DNA of 64,000 nucleotides from Eubacteriales bacterium (GTDB lineage Bacteria > Bacillota > Clostridia > Lachnospirales > Lachnospiraceae). Of the stretch, positions 25,785-37,377 are shown one piece after another. The DNA is taken from NCBI GenBank assembly GCA_030536555.1, contig JAUNPU010000010.1, positions 53,821 through 117,820 on the forward strand, written 5' to 3'. The position numbers were made by a program, and so were the translations under genes. Position 1 is the first letter of the stretch; every line of letters begins with the position of its first letter. The notes below the pieces were generated by a model. It had not been told where the DNA came from, did not search any database, and saw only the letters and a program-made list of their open reading frames with translations.

Positions 25785-27149
25785 TTATGCAAAGAAAGAA
25801 ATAATCAATGCCACCACAAATCCGGTTCCGCCTACCAGTGTCTCCATGATAGTCCAGGTCTTCAAGGTGGTTTTCTCGTCCATGCCTACCAGGGACTTCA
25901 CCAGCCAGAAGCCGGAGTCGTTGAAGTGAGAGCATACCGTCGCGCCGCCTGCAATGGCTGCGGTCACACATGCCAGATACAGCGGAGACATGTTTGCAAT
26001 CTCCGGCATGGCTGCGATGATGCCTGCTGCCATGGTCATAGCCACGGTTGCAGAGCCTACAGACACACGTACCAGAACTGCTACCACGAATGCCACTACC
26101 ACCAGCGGCAGGGATGCTGCGGATACTGCGTTGCCGATTACATCACCCAGACCGGAGTTCTGCAGCATGTAACGGAGAACACCACCACATGCAGTCACTA
26201 ACAGGATCATGCCAGTCGGCTCTAAGGACTTGCTCATCACCTTTTCCAGCTCTTCGTTGGTATAGCCGTGCCTGTAGCCCAGCAACACCATGGCTGCGAT
26301 GGTCGCAATGGTCAGTGCCACGAACGGCTCACCCAGGAAGCTTAAGACCGGCTGAATGCCGCTCATAGCCGGAACCACCTTTGCAACGGAGTTCAGGATG
26401 ATCAGTACCAGCGGAATCAGAATGATACCAACGATGGTGCCGAACTTCGGCAGCTTGGACTCGTCAAAGTCCTCCTGATTTGCCACATGCTCCGGAACCG
26501 GAACATAAAACTTCTTGCCACAGATTGCGCCCCAGACCGGACCAGCCACGATCATTGCACAGATGCCGCAGAAGATACCTACCAGGATAACCCATCCCAG
26601 ATCCACATTCAGCATGGTTGCCACCAGCACCGGACCCGGTGTCGGCGGAATAAATGCGTGACCGACTGCCAGACCTGCCAGCAGCGGAATTACATAGAAC
26701 AGAGAGGAACGCTTTGTTCTCTTTGCCAGTGAAAATGCCAGCGGAATCAGGATGATCAGACCGGCATCGAAGAATACCGGCATTGCAATCACCAGACCGG
26801 TGATGCCCAGCGCCCAGGCTGCCTTCTGATCACCGAACTTCTTTACCATGGTGACGGCGATCGTCTGTGCACCGCCCGACACCTCCAGTATGGCACCGAA
26901 CATGGAACCAAGTCCTACCAGCAGTGCAATTCCTTTTAACGTGTTTCCAATACCCTGATTTACGGAATCTACAATCGCGCTAAACGGCATTCCGGCAATC
27001 AGACCGATGGCGATTGCACCTACCAGAATTGCAATCATTGCCTGAATCTTAAACTTAATAATCAAAACCAGTAACAGTACCAGACCAATCAGTGCTGCCA
27101 TAACCAGTCTGGTCGGGTTTAATGCAGTTGCTGCCACATCTGCTGTCAT
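25785..27149 (-). CDS. GntP-family gluconate/sugar-acid permease
   Basis: 454 residues with about 12-14 membrane helices. Family marks include GIGNTLKGIALLVGLGSMFGAILE, PVFFDAGLIILIPLAFSLAK and AFIPPTPGPVLVA. GntP proteins are proton symporters for gluconate and related acids. The ATG has GGAGG nine bases upstream. It directly follows an IlvD/Edd dehydratase gene by 35 bp, so uptake and dehydration of the same acid are likely. The true acid (gluconate, xylonate, galactonate or other) cannot be told. Confidence 0.93.
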   Translation of the reverse strand: MTADVAATALNPTRLVMAALIGLVLLLVLIIKFKIQAMIAILVGAIAIGLIAGMPFSAIVDSVNQGIGNTLKGIALLVGLGSMFGAILEVSGGAQTIAVTMVKKFGDQKAAWALGITGLVIAMPVFFDAGLIILIPLAFSLAKRTKRSSLFYVIPLLAGLAVGHAFIPPTPGPVLVATMLNVDLGWVILVGIFCGICAMIVAGPVWGAICGKKFYVPVPEHVANQEDFDESKLPKFGTIVGIILIPLVLIILNSVAKVVPAMSGIQPVLSFLGEPFVALTIATIAAMVLLGYRHGYTNEELEKVMSKSLEPTGMILLVTACGGVLRYMLQNSGLGDVIGNAVSAASLPLVVVAFVVAVLVRVSVGSATVAMTMAAGIIAAMPEIANMSPLYLACVTAAIAGGATVCSHFNDSGFWLVKSLVGMDEKTTLKTWTIMETLVGGTGFVVALIISFFA

Positions 27150-27184
27150 AACTCATATCCTCCTCATTCATCCCTTGTAATTGC

Positions 27185-28906
27185 TTACTCCATGTATCCG
27201 CCCTTCATCGGAGATACTGCATGCTCAGAATAGATTTTCAACACACCCTTCGTGTACTTCGGAGCCTTCGGCTGCCATGCCGCTTTGCGCTCTGCCAGAA
27301 TGCGGTCCACTTCCTCCTTCGGAAGCTCCTGACCCTTCACGCCGACGATTTCCAGCACACGTGCCGGGATATCAATCCTGATTAAATCATCCTCTTCCAC
27401 CAGTGCGATCGGACCGCCGTCTGCCGCCTCCGGAGACACATGACCGATAGCCGGTCCCTTGGACGCGCCTGAGAATCTTCCGTCGGTGATCAGAGCGATG
27501 GACCTGCCAAGCTCCGGATCAGAAGAAATTGCCTCGGTGGTATAGAACATCTCCGGCATGCCGGAACCCTTCGGACCCTCGTAGCGGATAAATACCGCGT
27601 CCCCCGGCTGAATCTTGTGGGTGATGACTGCTGCGATTGCATCCTCCTCACAGTCGAATGGTTTTGCCTTCAGCACTGCCTGGAACATCTCCTTCGGCAC
27701 TGCGGAGTGCTTTACCACAGAACCTTCCGGTGCCAGATTGCCCTTCAGGATTGCTACCGTACCGTTGGTTCCGATAGGTTCCTCAAAGGTGCGGATCACG
27801 TCAGTGCGCTTGATGCCCCATTTCTTTAAGTAACCCTCACACTTGTCATAGAAGCCATTCTTCTTCAGCTCCTCTAAGTTCTCGCCCAGCGTCTTGCCGG
27901 TTACGGTCATCACGTCCAGATGCAGCATGGACTTGATTTCCTCCATAACGGCCGGTACGCCGCCTGCATAGTAGAAGAACTGTGCCGGCCACTTGCCTGC
28001 CGGACGGATATCCAGAAGATAATGTGCTCCACGGTGCATGCGGTCAAAGGTATCGGCGTCGATCTCGATGCCCAGCTCATGTGCCACTGCCGGAATATGG
28101 AGCAGGGAGTTGGTGGAACCGGAGATGGCTGCGTGAACCATGATTGCATTCTCAAATGCCTCTTTGGTCACGATGTCACTGGCCTTCAGTCCTTTTCTTG
28201 CCAGCTCCATCACCTGTACGCCTGCCTTGTATGCCATTTCCTTCAAATCCTCGCAGGTTGCCGGCATCAGTGCGGAACCCGGAAGCATCAGACCAAGTGC
28301 CTCCGCCATAATCTGCATGGTAGATGCCGTTCCCATGAAGGAGCAGGCACCACAGGATGGGCAGGCATTGTGCTTGTAGTAGGTCAGCTTCTCCTCGGTG
28401 ATCTCGCCACGCTGGCACATGGCGGAATAAGCGCCGATCTGCTCTAAGGTCAACAGATCCGGACCTGCATCCATCACACCGCCGGTGATCACGATGGACG
28501 GCATATCCAGTCTGCACAGTCCCATCAGACATGCCGGTACGGATTTGTCACAGCTTGCGATAAATACGCCGCCGTCGAATCCTGTGGAATTGCCATGGAT
28601 CTCGATCATGTTGGCAATCATGTCGCGGTGTACCAGGGAATAGTTGATGCCATCGTGTCCCTGGGCGATACCGTCACAGATGTCGGTAGTGTAGTATCTT
28701 GCAGCCTTACCACCTGCATCCTTGATTCCCCGCACTGCCTCTGCCACAAACTGATCCAGATGGGCGCTGCCCGGATGGCTGTCTCCGAAGGTGCTCTCCA
28801 CCATGATCTGCGGCTTGTCCAGATCCTCCACGGTCCAGCCCATACCGATTTTCAACGGGTCATTCTCCGGTGCAAGTCCTCTCACTCTCTGACTGTTCAG
28901 TTCCAT
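27185..28906 (-). CDS. IlvD/Edd-family dehydratase, probable sugar-acid dehydratase
   Basis: 573 residues. The family removes water from dihydroxy acids using an iron-sulfur cluster and Mg. Cluster ligands are visible in ASCDKSVPACLMG and SCGACSFMGTASTMQ. The second motif reads MGTAST rather than the YTANT of true dihydroxy-acid dehydratase, which is the pattern of aldonate dehydratases. Further marks are FSGASKGPAIGHVSPEAADGG and RIDIPAR. No ilvC or ilvB genes are near; instead gntP follows and a FadR-type regulator precedes. The product would be a 2-keto-3-deoxy acid. A branched-chain amino-acid role is less likely but not excluded. Confidence 0.88.
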   Translation of the reverse strand: MELNSQRVRGLAPENDPLKIGMGWTVEDLDKPQIMVESTFGDSHPGSAHLDQFVAEAVRGIKDAGGKAARYYTTDICDGIAQGHDGINYSLVHRDMIANMIEIHGNSTGFDGGVFIASCDKSVPACLMGLCRLDMPSIVITGGVMDAGPDLLTLEQIGAYSAMCQRGEITEEKLTYYKHNACPSCGACSFMGTASTMQIMAEALGLMLPGSALMPATCEDLKEMAYKAGVQVMELARKGLKASDIVTKEAFENAIMVHAAISGSTNSLLHIPAVAHELGIEIDADTFDRMHRGAHYLLDIRPAGKWPAQFFYYAGGVPAVMEEIKSMLHLDVMTVTGKTLGENLEELKKNGFYDKCEGYLKKWGIKRTDVIRTFEEPIGTNGTVAILKGNLAPEGSVVKHSAVPKEMFQAVLKAKPFDCEEDAIAAVITHKIQPGDAVFIRYEGPKGSGMPEMFYTTEAISSDPELGRSIALITDGRFSGASKGPAIGHVSPEAADGGPIALVEEDDLIRIDIPARVLEIVGVKGQELPKEEVDRILAERKAAWQPKAPKYTKGVLKIYSEHAVSPMKGGYME

Positions 28907-29265
28907 AACTTAAGTCCTCCTTTGGTTTTATTGGTGATTTTTTCCTGTTTCTAATGTCTCTGTTTCGCTTCATGATGTCGCTTTTAGGTCTGATGACTTT
29001 TGGATTTTGTTTCATTTTCTCTTGTTTTCCGTCAATTCATCAGATGTCTTATGCATATATCGTAACATTTCATTCCATTGATTGCAAGTCATCCCATAGT
29101 GTTTCTACTTTTTGATGTAAACTTTCTTTTTTCATTGGTAAAACTGCACAAAAAGCAGTGTTATTCCTGCCGTTCCACACTGCTTTTCCGTCCTTTTTCA
29201 CGCAAAAAGAGACAAATCATCAGATGATTTGTCTCTTTTATTGCTTGTAAATCGTAGTTTTATCA
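28907..29265. promoter_or_regulatory. Regulatory region of the sugar-acid operon with repeated TCATCAGA sites
   Basis: Minus-strand promoter TTGCAA (29082-29087), 17 bp, TACGAT (29059-29064). TCATCAGATG occurs at 29037-29046, right after the -10 box, and again at 29217-29226; TCTGATGA, the same site reversed, is at 28989-28996. These are candidate operators of the FadR-type regulator encoded next door. A perfect 10 bp hairpin AAAAGCAGTG/CACTGCTTTT lies at 29151-29187. Confidence 0.5.
29204..29239. terminator. Strong hairpin terminator after the FadR-type gene
   Basis: AAAAGAGACAAATCATC pairs with GATGATTTGTCTCTTTT; symmetrical, T run on both strands. The apex overlaps one TCATCAGATG copy. 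Confidence 0.88.
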
Positions 29266-29979
29266 TTAGTCGTCTGCTCTATTTTCTTCCCGCATCAGTT
29301 GTTTTATCATATTCCGGTTGAAGGTCATGTGCATCGTCATGGCTGACTTGGCTCCCACCGGGTCATGCTCTGCGATGGCGTCCACCACAGCCCGATGGGT
29401 CATGATTGTCTCCTTCGTCAGCTTCTTGTGGGTCACATTGACGAACATCAGCACCGCCGTATCAATAATCGGAATCAGCTGCTCCACCACCTTGTTCTTG
29501 GAACACTCTGCCACACAGGTATGGAATGCAATATCATCCTGAATATAGGTATCCCCGTACTCAATCTTTTGCTCTACCAGATCACACAGATACGTAAGCT
29601 TCTCAATATCCTCGTCCGTGGCATTCAGCGCCGCCATCTCCGCGATGCCAGGCTCCAGTATCATGCGGACGTTGACCAGATCCAGCGCCAGCGCCATCTT
29701 GTCCTCCACCGCCCGCAGTCCCAGCGGGTCCATGTCGATGGGCGTGATGCCCACCACGTAGGTGCCCGATCCCTGCTTGACCTCCAGAATTCCCCGGGAT
29801 ACCAGCAGCTTTACCGCCTCCCGGACTGTACTTCTGCCCACGCCAAACCGCTCTCCCAGCTCGAACTCATTGGGCAGCTTGGTTCCGATATCCAATGGGG
29901 TATTCAGTATATATTGAAAAATCTGCTCCTGTGTCTGCTCCACCAGCAGCTTGCTCTTTAGATTTGATAATCCACCCAT
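29266..29979 (-). CDS. FadR-subfamily GntR transcriptional regulator
   Basis: 237 residues. N-terminal GntR winged helix (about 10-80; LPNEFELGERFGVGRSTVREAVKLL) and C-terminal all-helical FCD ligand domain (about 100-225) with the metal-site Asp and His residues, such as DIAFHTCVAECSKN and HRAVVDAI. FCD regulators respond to organic or sugar acids. It lies upstream of the IlvD/Edd-GntP pair on the same strand, so it is the likely regulator. A strong terminator follows, so it forms its own transcript. Confidence 0.93.
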   Translation of the reverse strand: MGGLSNLKSKLLVEQTQEQIFQYILNTPLDIGTKLPNEFELGERFGVGRSTVREAVKLLVSRGILEVKQGSGTYVVGITPIDMDPLGLRAVEDKMALALDLVNVRMILEPGIAEMAALNATDEDIEKLTYLCDLVEQKIEYGDTYIQDDIAFHTCVAECSKNKVVEQLIPIIDTAVLMFVNVTHKKLTKETIMTHRAVVDAIAEHDPVGAKSAMTMHMTFNRNMIKQLMREENRADD

Positions 29980-30086
29980 GCCTTATTCTCTGCTTCCTGT
30001 TCCCAGCCGGAATGTCCGGCTGATTATTCTTGTACTTTCTTCTATCATACCTCATAGTTCCTCTGATTGGCAATCCCATATTTTTC

Positions 30087-30115
30087 TTGAAATGCATCGG
30101 ACGTTGTTGTAAGAT
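30087..30115 (+). promoter_or_regulatory. Promoter of the DUF362 gene
   Basis: TTGAAA (30087-30092), 17 bp, TAAGAT (30110-30115). Confidence 0.75.
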
Positions 30116-30161
30116 AGGGAAGGAAATTGTATTACAGACAATGCAAAAGGAGTACACCATC

Positions 30162-31295
30162 ATGGAAAAGTCAAAAGTATATTTCACCGACTTCCGGACC
30201 ATCGCCTTCGGTGACAGTCTCCCGGTGAAGTTAAAGAAACTGATTAAAAAAGCCGGTATCGGCGAGATCGATATGGACGGCAAGTTTGTTGCCATCAAGA
30301 TGCATTTCGGAGAACTGGGCAACATCAGCTACCTTCGTCCCAACTACGCAAAGGCAGTTGCGGATGTAGTGAAGGAACTGGGCGGCAAACCATTCCTCAC
30401 CGACTGCAACACCATGTATCCGGGCAGCCGCAAAAACGCCCTGGAGCATCTGGAATGTGCATGGGAGAATGGATTTACCCCGCTGACCGTAGGATGCCCG
30501 ATTCTGATTGGAGACGGCCTGAAGGGCACCGATGATGTGGAGGTACCGGTTGCCGGCGGTGAGTATGTGAAGGCTGCCAAGATCGGTCGCGCCGTCATGG
30601 ACGCAGATGTATTCATCAGTCTGACCCACTTCAAGGGACATGAGATGACCGGCTTCGGCGGCACCATCAAGAACATCGGCATGGGCTGCGGCTCCCGCGC
30701 CGGCAAGAAGGAGCAGCACTGCAGCGGCAAGCCTCATATCGAGGAGTCCCTGTGCCGCGGCTGCCGCAAGTGCCAGAAGGAATGCGCCAACGAAGGGCTG
30801 GTGTTTAACGCAGATACCCGAAAAATGTCCGTGAATCCGGACAACTGTGTGGGCTGCGGGCGGTGTCTTGGTGCCTGCAACTTCGACGCCATTGAATTCA
30901 ACAATGACGATGCCAACGAGCTTCTGAACTGCCGCATGGCTGAGTACACCAAAGCTGTGGTTGACGGCAGACCGAACTTCCACATCTCCCTGATTGTGGA
31001 CGTATCTCCCAACTGTGACTGCCACGGAGAGAACGACGCGCCGATTCTGCCAAACCTTGGCATGTTCGCCTCCTTCGACCCGCTGGCGCTGGATCAGGCC
31101 TGCGTGGATGCCTGCCTGGCAGCGACGCCTATGGCAAACAGTCAGCTGTCCGACCATCTGGCTGACCCGCATTTTCACGACCACCACGACCACTTCAGGA
31201 ACTCCACGCCGGAATCCGAGTGGCGCTCCTGCTTAGCGCACGCCGCAAAGATCGGACTGGGAAGCCGGGAGTATGAGCTGGTGGACTGCAGATAA
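30162..31295 (+). CDS. DUF362 protein with two 4Fe-4S clusters
   Basis: 377 residues from the ATG at 30162, nine bases after AAAAGGAG; the longer frame overlaps the promoter. DUF362 domain (about residues 20-180 and 250-340) with KMHFGELGNISYLRP, TDCNTMYPGSRKNALEHL and SLTHFKGHEMTGFGGTIKNIGMG. A bacterial ferredoxin insert (about 185-250) has CRGCRKCQKEC and CVGCGRCLGAC, giving two 4Fe-4S clusters. A His/Asp-rich patch (HFHDHHDHF) sits near residue 345 and may bind metal. The family is widespread in anaerobes and its reaction is not established; electron transfer is likely. Confidence 0.88.
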   Translation: MEKSKVYFTDFRTIAFGDSLPVKLKKLIKKAGIGEIDMDGKFVAIKMHFGELGNISYLRPNYAKAVADVVKELGGKPFLTDCNTMYPGSRKNALEHLECAWENGFTPLTVGCPILIGDGLKGTDDVEVPVAGGEYVKAAKIGRAVMDADVFISLTHFKGHEMTGFGGTIKNIGMGCGSRAGKKEQHCSGKPHIEESLCRGCRKCQKECANEGLVFNADTRKMSVNPDNCVGCGRCLGACNFDAIEFNNDDANELLNCRMAEYTKAVVDGRPNFHISLIVDVSPNCDCHGENDAPILPNLGMFASFDPLALDQACVDACLAATPMANSQLSDHLADPHFHDHHDHFRNSTPESEWRSCLAHAAKIGLGSREYELVDCR

Positions 31296-31352
31296 GATTA
31301 TCGAAACCATAAATTTGCAAAGCCACAATATTGGGGGGAGATGACTGCAGCA

Positions 31353-32093
31353 ATGTTTGGCGTAGAACAGGTAAAAACACTCAACGACCTTGAAATGTCA
31401 GTCTATGAATATGTGATGAAGCATCCGGAGAAGGTGAAATACATGCGAATACGGGAACTGGCCTCGGAAGCCCATGTCTCCACTTCCACCATACTCCGGT
31501 TCTGCAAGAAAATGGACTGCAACGGTTATGCAGAATTCAAACTGAAATTAAAGCAGCTTTCCGGCAAAGATAAACCGAACCGCATAACCGACGATATCAC
31601 GGAAGTTATTGATTTTCTCAAAAAAACCACTTCCGATGAATTTGAAGACAAGCTGGAAATGCTGTCTGATATGATTATGAAGTCCAACCGTGTTTTCTTT
31701 GTGGGCAGCGGAATGTCCGGAATCGTGGCCAAATATGGAGCGCGGTACTTTTCCAGCATGGGAAAGTTCTGCCTGTATATTGATGAGCCCCACTATCCCA
31801 CTGACAGCAAATCACTGGATAACGCACTGGTCATCGTATTTTCCGTTTCTGGTGAGTCGAAAGATACGGTGGGACATATTCTGCGGTTCAAGGAACAGAA
31901 CTGCCGGATTATCAGCATCACGAACACAGAGAACTGCACCCTTGCCAGAATATCAGACTACAACATCGCGTACTATATCACCTACATGCGCATTAAGAAT
32001 TATGATGTCACCAGTCAGCTGCCGGCCATGAGCATCATCGAGCGATTAGGTAAAAAGCTGTACCAGTGTAGCAAGGGCGCCGACCTGATTTAA
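31353..32093 (+). CDS. RpiR/MurR-family transcriptional regulator, second copy
   Basis: 246 residues from the ATG at 31353, 12 bases after GGGGGGAG; an ATG at 31341 touches that ribosome site and is the other option. N-terminal HTH (HVSTSTILRFCKKMDCNGYAEF) and a C-terminal SIS domain (VFFVGSGMSGIVAKYGARYFSSMG, VFSVSGESKDTV). It precedes a beta-glucoside type PTS gene and a GH1 gene on the same strand and is the likely local regulator. The layout regulator, terminator, promoter, PTS, hydrolase mirrors the GH4 cassette. Confidence 0.92.
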   Translation: MFGVEQVKTLNDLEMSVYEYVMKHPEKVKYMRIRELASEAHVSTSTILRFCKKMDCNGYAEFKLKLKQLSGKDKPNRITDDITEVIDFLKKTTSDEFEDKLEMLSDMIMKSNRVFFVGSGMSGIVAKYGARYFSSMGKFCLYIDEPHYPTDSKSLDNALVIVFSVSGESKDTVGHILRFKEQNCRIISITNTENCTLARISDYNIAYYITYMRIKNYDVTSQLPAMSIIERLGKKLYQCSKGADLI

Positions 32094-32111
32094 GAAACAT
32101 ATTGTTACGTC

Positions 32112-32148
32112 AAAAAAACAAGTGAGAAGCCACGTCACTTGTTTTTTT
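32112..32148. terminator. Terminator between rpiR and the PTS gene
   Basis: AAAAAAACAAGTGA pairs with TCACTTGTTTTTTT around a 9-base loop; it can act on both strands. Confidence 0.9.
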
Positions 32149-32162
32149 ACGCTCCAAATGGG

Positions 32163-32191
32163 ATGACAAACTGTGAAAGATTCCATATAAT
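32163..32191 (+). promoter_or_regulatory. Promoter of the PTS-GH1 pair
   Basis: ATGACA (32163-32168), 17 bp, TATAAT (32186-32191). Confidence 0.75.
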
Positions 32192-32246
32192 CACACACAG
32201 CAATACAAACCACATTCAATCAACCCAAATGAGGAGGTAACAAAAA

Positions 32247-35083
<2,837 letters not shown>

Positions 35084-35113
35084 TCAATTGAATTAGCTTT
35101 TTCTGAGGGATGT

Positions 35114-35148
35114 AAAAACCAGGGGAATCTTTTTTCCCCTGGTTTTTT
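35114..35148. terminator. Bidirectional terminator between GH1 and rsmH
   Basis: AAAAACCAGGGGAA pairs with TTCCCCTGGTTTTTT; convergent genes on both sides. Confidence 0.92.
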
Positions 35149-35194
35149 GCTGTCCGTGTTATCTGTATGTCCCCCGTTTATTACCCTCCTATGT

Positions 35195-36259
35195 TCACGC
35201 CCGGATCGCCCACCGCATCTTGGTGGACTTGGCACGGCTGTTGCGGATGCACTCTTCTGCCGACGGGCGGATTACCTCTTCGCATATCTCTGAATATAAT
35301 CCTTCTTTCTGACCACGCTTGAAGGACTTCTTCACCAGCCGGTCCTCGCCGGAGTGGAAGGTCAGGATTGCCACTCTTCCACCCGGTGCCAGGGCATAAG
35401 GCAGCTTCTCAAGCAGGGAATACAGCACCTCAAACTCACTGTTCACATCGATCCGCAGTGCCTGGAACGTGCGGGCGCAGGACTTCTTCACTGCATCCTT
35501 TCGCTCCTTCTCCGGCAGAAATTCCAGCGTATCCTCGATCAGCTGCCGCAGCTTTGTGGTGGTGTCAACTGCTTTGCCCCGCTTAAAGGAAGTGACCACC
35601 GCATGGGCAATCTCCTCCGCATATGGCTCATCCGAGTTCTCCACCAGCATGCCGCACAGTTCTTCCTCATCAATATGCCGAAGCCGCTCCGCCGCAGAGA
35701 TTCCCTTCTCCGGATTCAGCCGCAGGTCCAGAGGACCTTCAAACTTATAGGAAAATCCCCGCTCCGGGTTGTCGATCTGCATGGAGGACACTCCCAGATC
35801 CGCCAGAATGAAGTCAAAAGGTCCCACCTCTTCTGCAATCTGATCAATATCCGCAAAGTTCATCTGACGAATGGTCAGAATCTCCTCGCCAAAGCCCTTT
35901 TCCTCCAGACGCTTCTTCGTCTTCACCGACTCGATCGGGTCCACATCCAGCGCATACATATGGCCTTCCCCATTCAGACACTTCATCATTGCCTGTGTAT
36001 GGCCGCCGTATCCCAGGGTACAGTCCAGCCCTTTTTGTCCCGGCTGAATGTTCAGAAACTCCAGAATCTCGTTGACGCAGATAGAAATATGCATGCCCGC
36101 CGGAGTGCCGCCCTTCTGGATCACCTTCTCAATGGTATCGCCGTACTTCTCCGGATTCAGCTCCTTATACTTTTCCTTATAACTTCTCGGATGCGTGCCC
36201 TTATAGCGGACACGGCGTTTGTGAGGCTGATTCTCCTGCTGATTCATCTTTTTATCCAT
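35195..36259 (-). CDS. rsmH: 16S rRNA m4C1402 methyltransferase RsmH-type
   Basis: 354 residues. RsmH/MraW methylates N4 of C1402 in 16S rRNA with SAM. Motifs: HISICVNEILEFLNIQPG, LDCTLGYGGHT (SAM site), FDFILADLGVSSMQ (catalytic region), RGFSY and the C-terminal ILTFHSGEDRLVK and STKMRWAIRA. A Lys/Arg-rich N-terminal extension of about 40 residues (HKRRVRYKGTHPRSYKEKYKEL) precedes the core. It is not in a division (dcw) cluster as is usual for mraW; a paralogue may exist elsewhere. The start has a weak ribosome site. Confidence 0.9.
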   Translation of the reverse strand: MDKKMNQQENQPHKRRVRYKGTHPRSYKEKYKELNPEKYGDTIEKVIQKGGTPAGMHISICVNEILEFLNIQPGQKGLDCTLGYGGHTQAMMKCLNGEGHMYALDVDPIESVKTKKRLEEKGFGEEILTIRQMNFADIDQIAEEVGPFDFILADLGVSSMQIDNPERGFSYKFEGPLDLRLNPEKGISAAERLRHIDEEELCGMLVENSDEPYAEEIAHAVVTSFKRGKAVDTTTKLRQLIEDTLEFLPEKERKDAVKKSCARTFQALRIDVNSEFEVLYSLLEKLPYALAPGGRVAILTFHSGEDRLVKKSFKRGQKEGLYSEICEEVIRPSAEECIRNSRAKSTKMRWAIRA

Positions 36260-36389
36260 ATCGTTTCTTCCATATCCTTTCTCTCTGCCGCAGCAACCCG
36301 TCTGTTACTGCACTCTGCCTTTCATCATACCATAAAACCGGGGTTTTCTGTACCATTTTCATGAAAAAACAAAAACTGCAAAAACAGGG

Positions 36390-36418
36390 TTGCGCTTTCC
36401 AAATATCATGTTTATAAT
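36390..36418 (+). promoter_or_regulatory. Promoter of ispE
   Basis: TTGCGC (36390-36395), 17 bp, TATAAT (36413-36418). Confidence 0.75.
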
Positions 36419-36462
36419 ATACTGTATACAATATAATTTAAAAATACATTGGAGAAATGATT

Positions 36463-37377
36463 ATGATTAAGCATCTTGGTCTGAAAGCCTACGGCAAAAT
36501 CAATCTCGGTCTGGATGTCCTCCGCAAGCGTGAGGACGGATACCACGATGTCCGCATGATCATGCAGACTGTCGGCATCTTTGACCGGATCGACCTGATC
36601 CGCAGTCAGGAACCGGGCATCCAGGTTGAAACCAACCTGTTCTACCTGCCCACCAACGAAAACAATCTGGTCTATAAAGCCGCCAGGCTTCTGATGGACG
36701 AATTTCATATCACGGAAGGCGTCACCATCCGCTTGAAGAAGTTCATCCCGGTGGCAGCCGGTATGGCAGGCGGAAGCAGCGACGCTGCCGCTGTATTATT
36801 TGGCGTCAATAAAATGTTCCAGTTAGGGCTTACCACCGCCCAGCTGATGGAACGCGGTGTGAAAATCGGCGCAGACGTGCCCTACTGCATCCTGCGCGGC
36901 ACGGCGCTGTCCGAGGGAATCGGCGAGATTCTGACTCCTCTTCCGGCAGTCCCCCAGTGCCAGGTGCTGATCGCCAAGCCGGGCATCAGTGTCTCAACCA
37001 AATTTGTATACGAGAACCTCCACGCCAATGACCTGCGCCCGGACCAGCACCCGGACATTGACGGCATGATTGACGCCATCCAGGCCCGCGACATCCACCA
37101 GATTGCCGGAAAGCTGGGCAATGTACTGGAGACGGTCACCGTGAAGGAGTACCCGGTCATCCGTCAGATCAAGGAAGTCATGATGGAATACGGCTCCATC
37201 GGTTCCCTGATGAGCGGCAGCGGTCCCACCGTATTCGGTCTGTTTACCAACCCGAAAGCCGCACAGGATGCCTATGAGGAGCTGCGCTACGGCTCCGTAT
37301 CACACCTTGCCAAACAGGTCTACCTGACCAATTTTTATAATCAAAAACAAGCTGCCAAAGGAGAAGATCAGAGATGA
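36463..37377 (+). CDS. ispE: 4-diphosphocytidyl-2-C-methyl-D-erythritol kinase
   Basis: 304 residues from the ATG at 36463, eight bases after GGAG; the ATG at 36457 is too close. GHMP kinase of the MEP isoprenoid pathway; phosphorylates CDP-methylerythritol with ATP. Motifs: AYGKINLGLDVLRKREDGYHD at the N-terminus, the ATP loop PVAAGMAGGSSDAAAVL (about 98-114) and the C-terminal MSGSGPTVFGLF. The last 4 bp overlap the start of a GntR gene (ATGA), so the two are translationally coupled, an arrangement seen in Clostridia. Confidence 0.96.
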   Translation: MIKHLGLKAYGKINLGLDVLRKREDGYHDVRMIMQTVGIFDRIDLIRSQEPGIQVETNLFYLPTNENNLVYKAARLLMDEFHITEGVTIRLKKFIPVAAGMAGGSSDAAAVLFGVNKMFQLGLTTAQLMERGVKIGADVPYCILRGTALSEGIGEILTPLPAVPQCQVLIAKPGISVSTKFVYENLHANDLRPDQHPDIDGMIDAIQARDIHQIAGKLGNVLETVTVKEYPVIRQIKEVMMEYGSIGSLMSGSGPTVFGLFTNPKAAQDAYEELRYGSVSHLAKQVYLTNFYNQKQAAKGEDQR

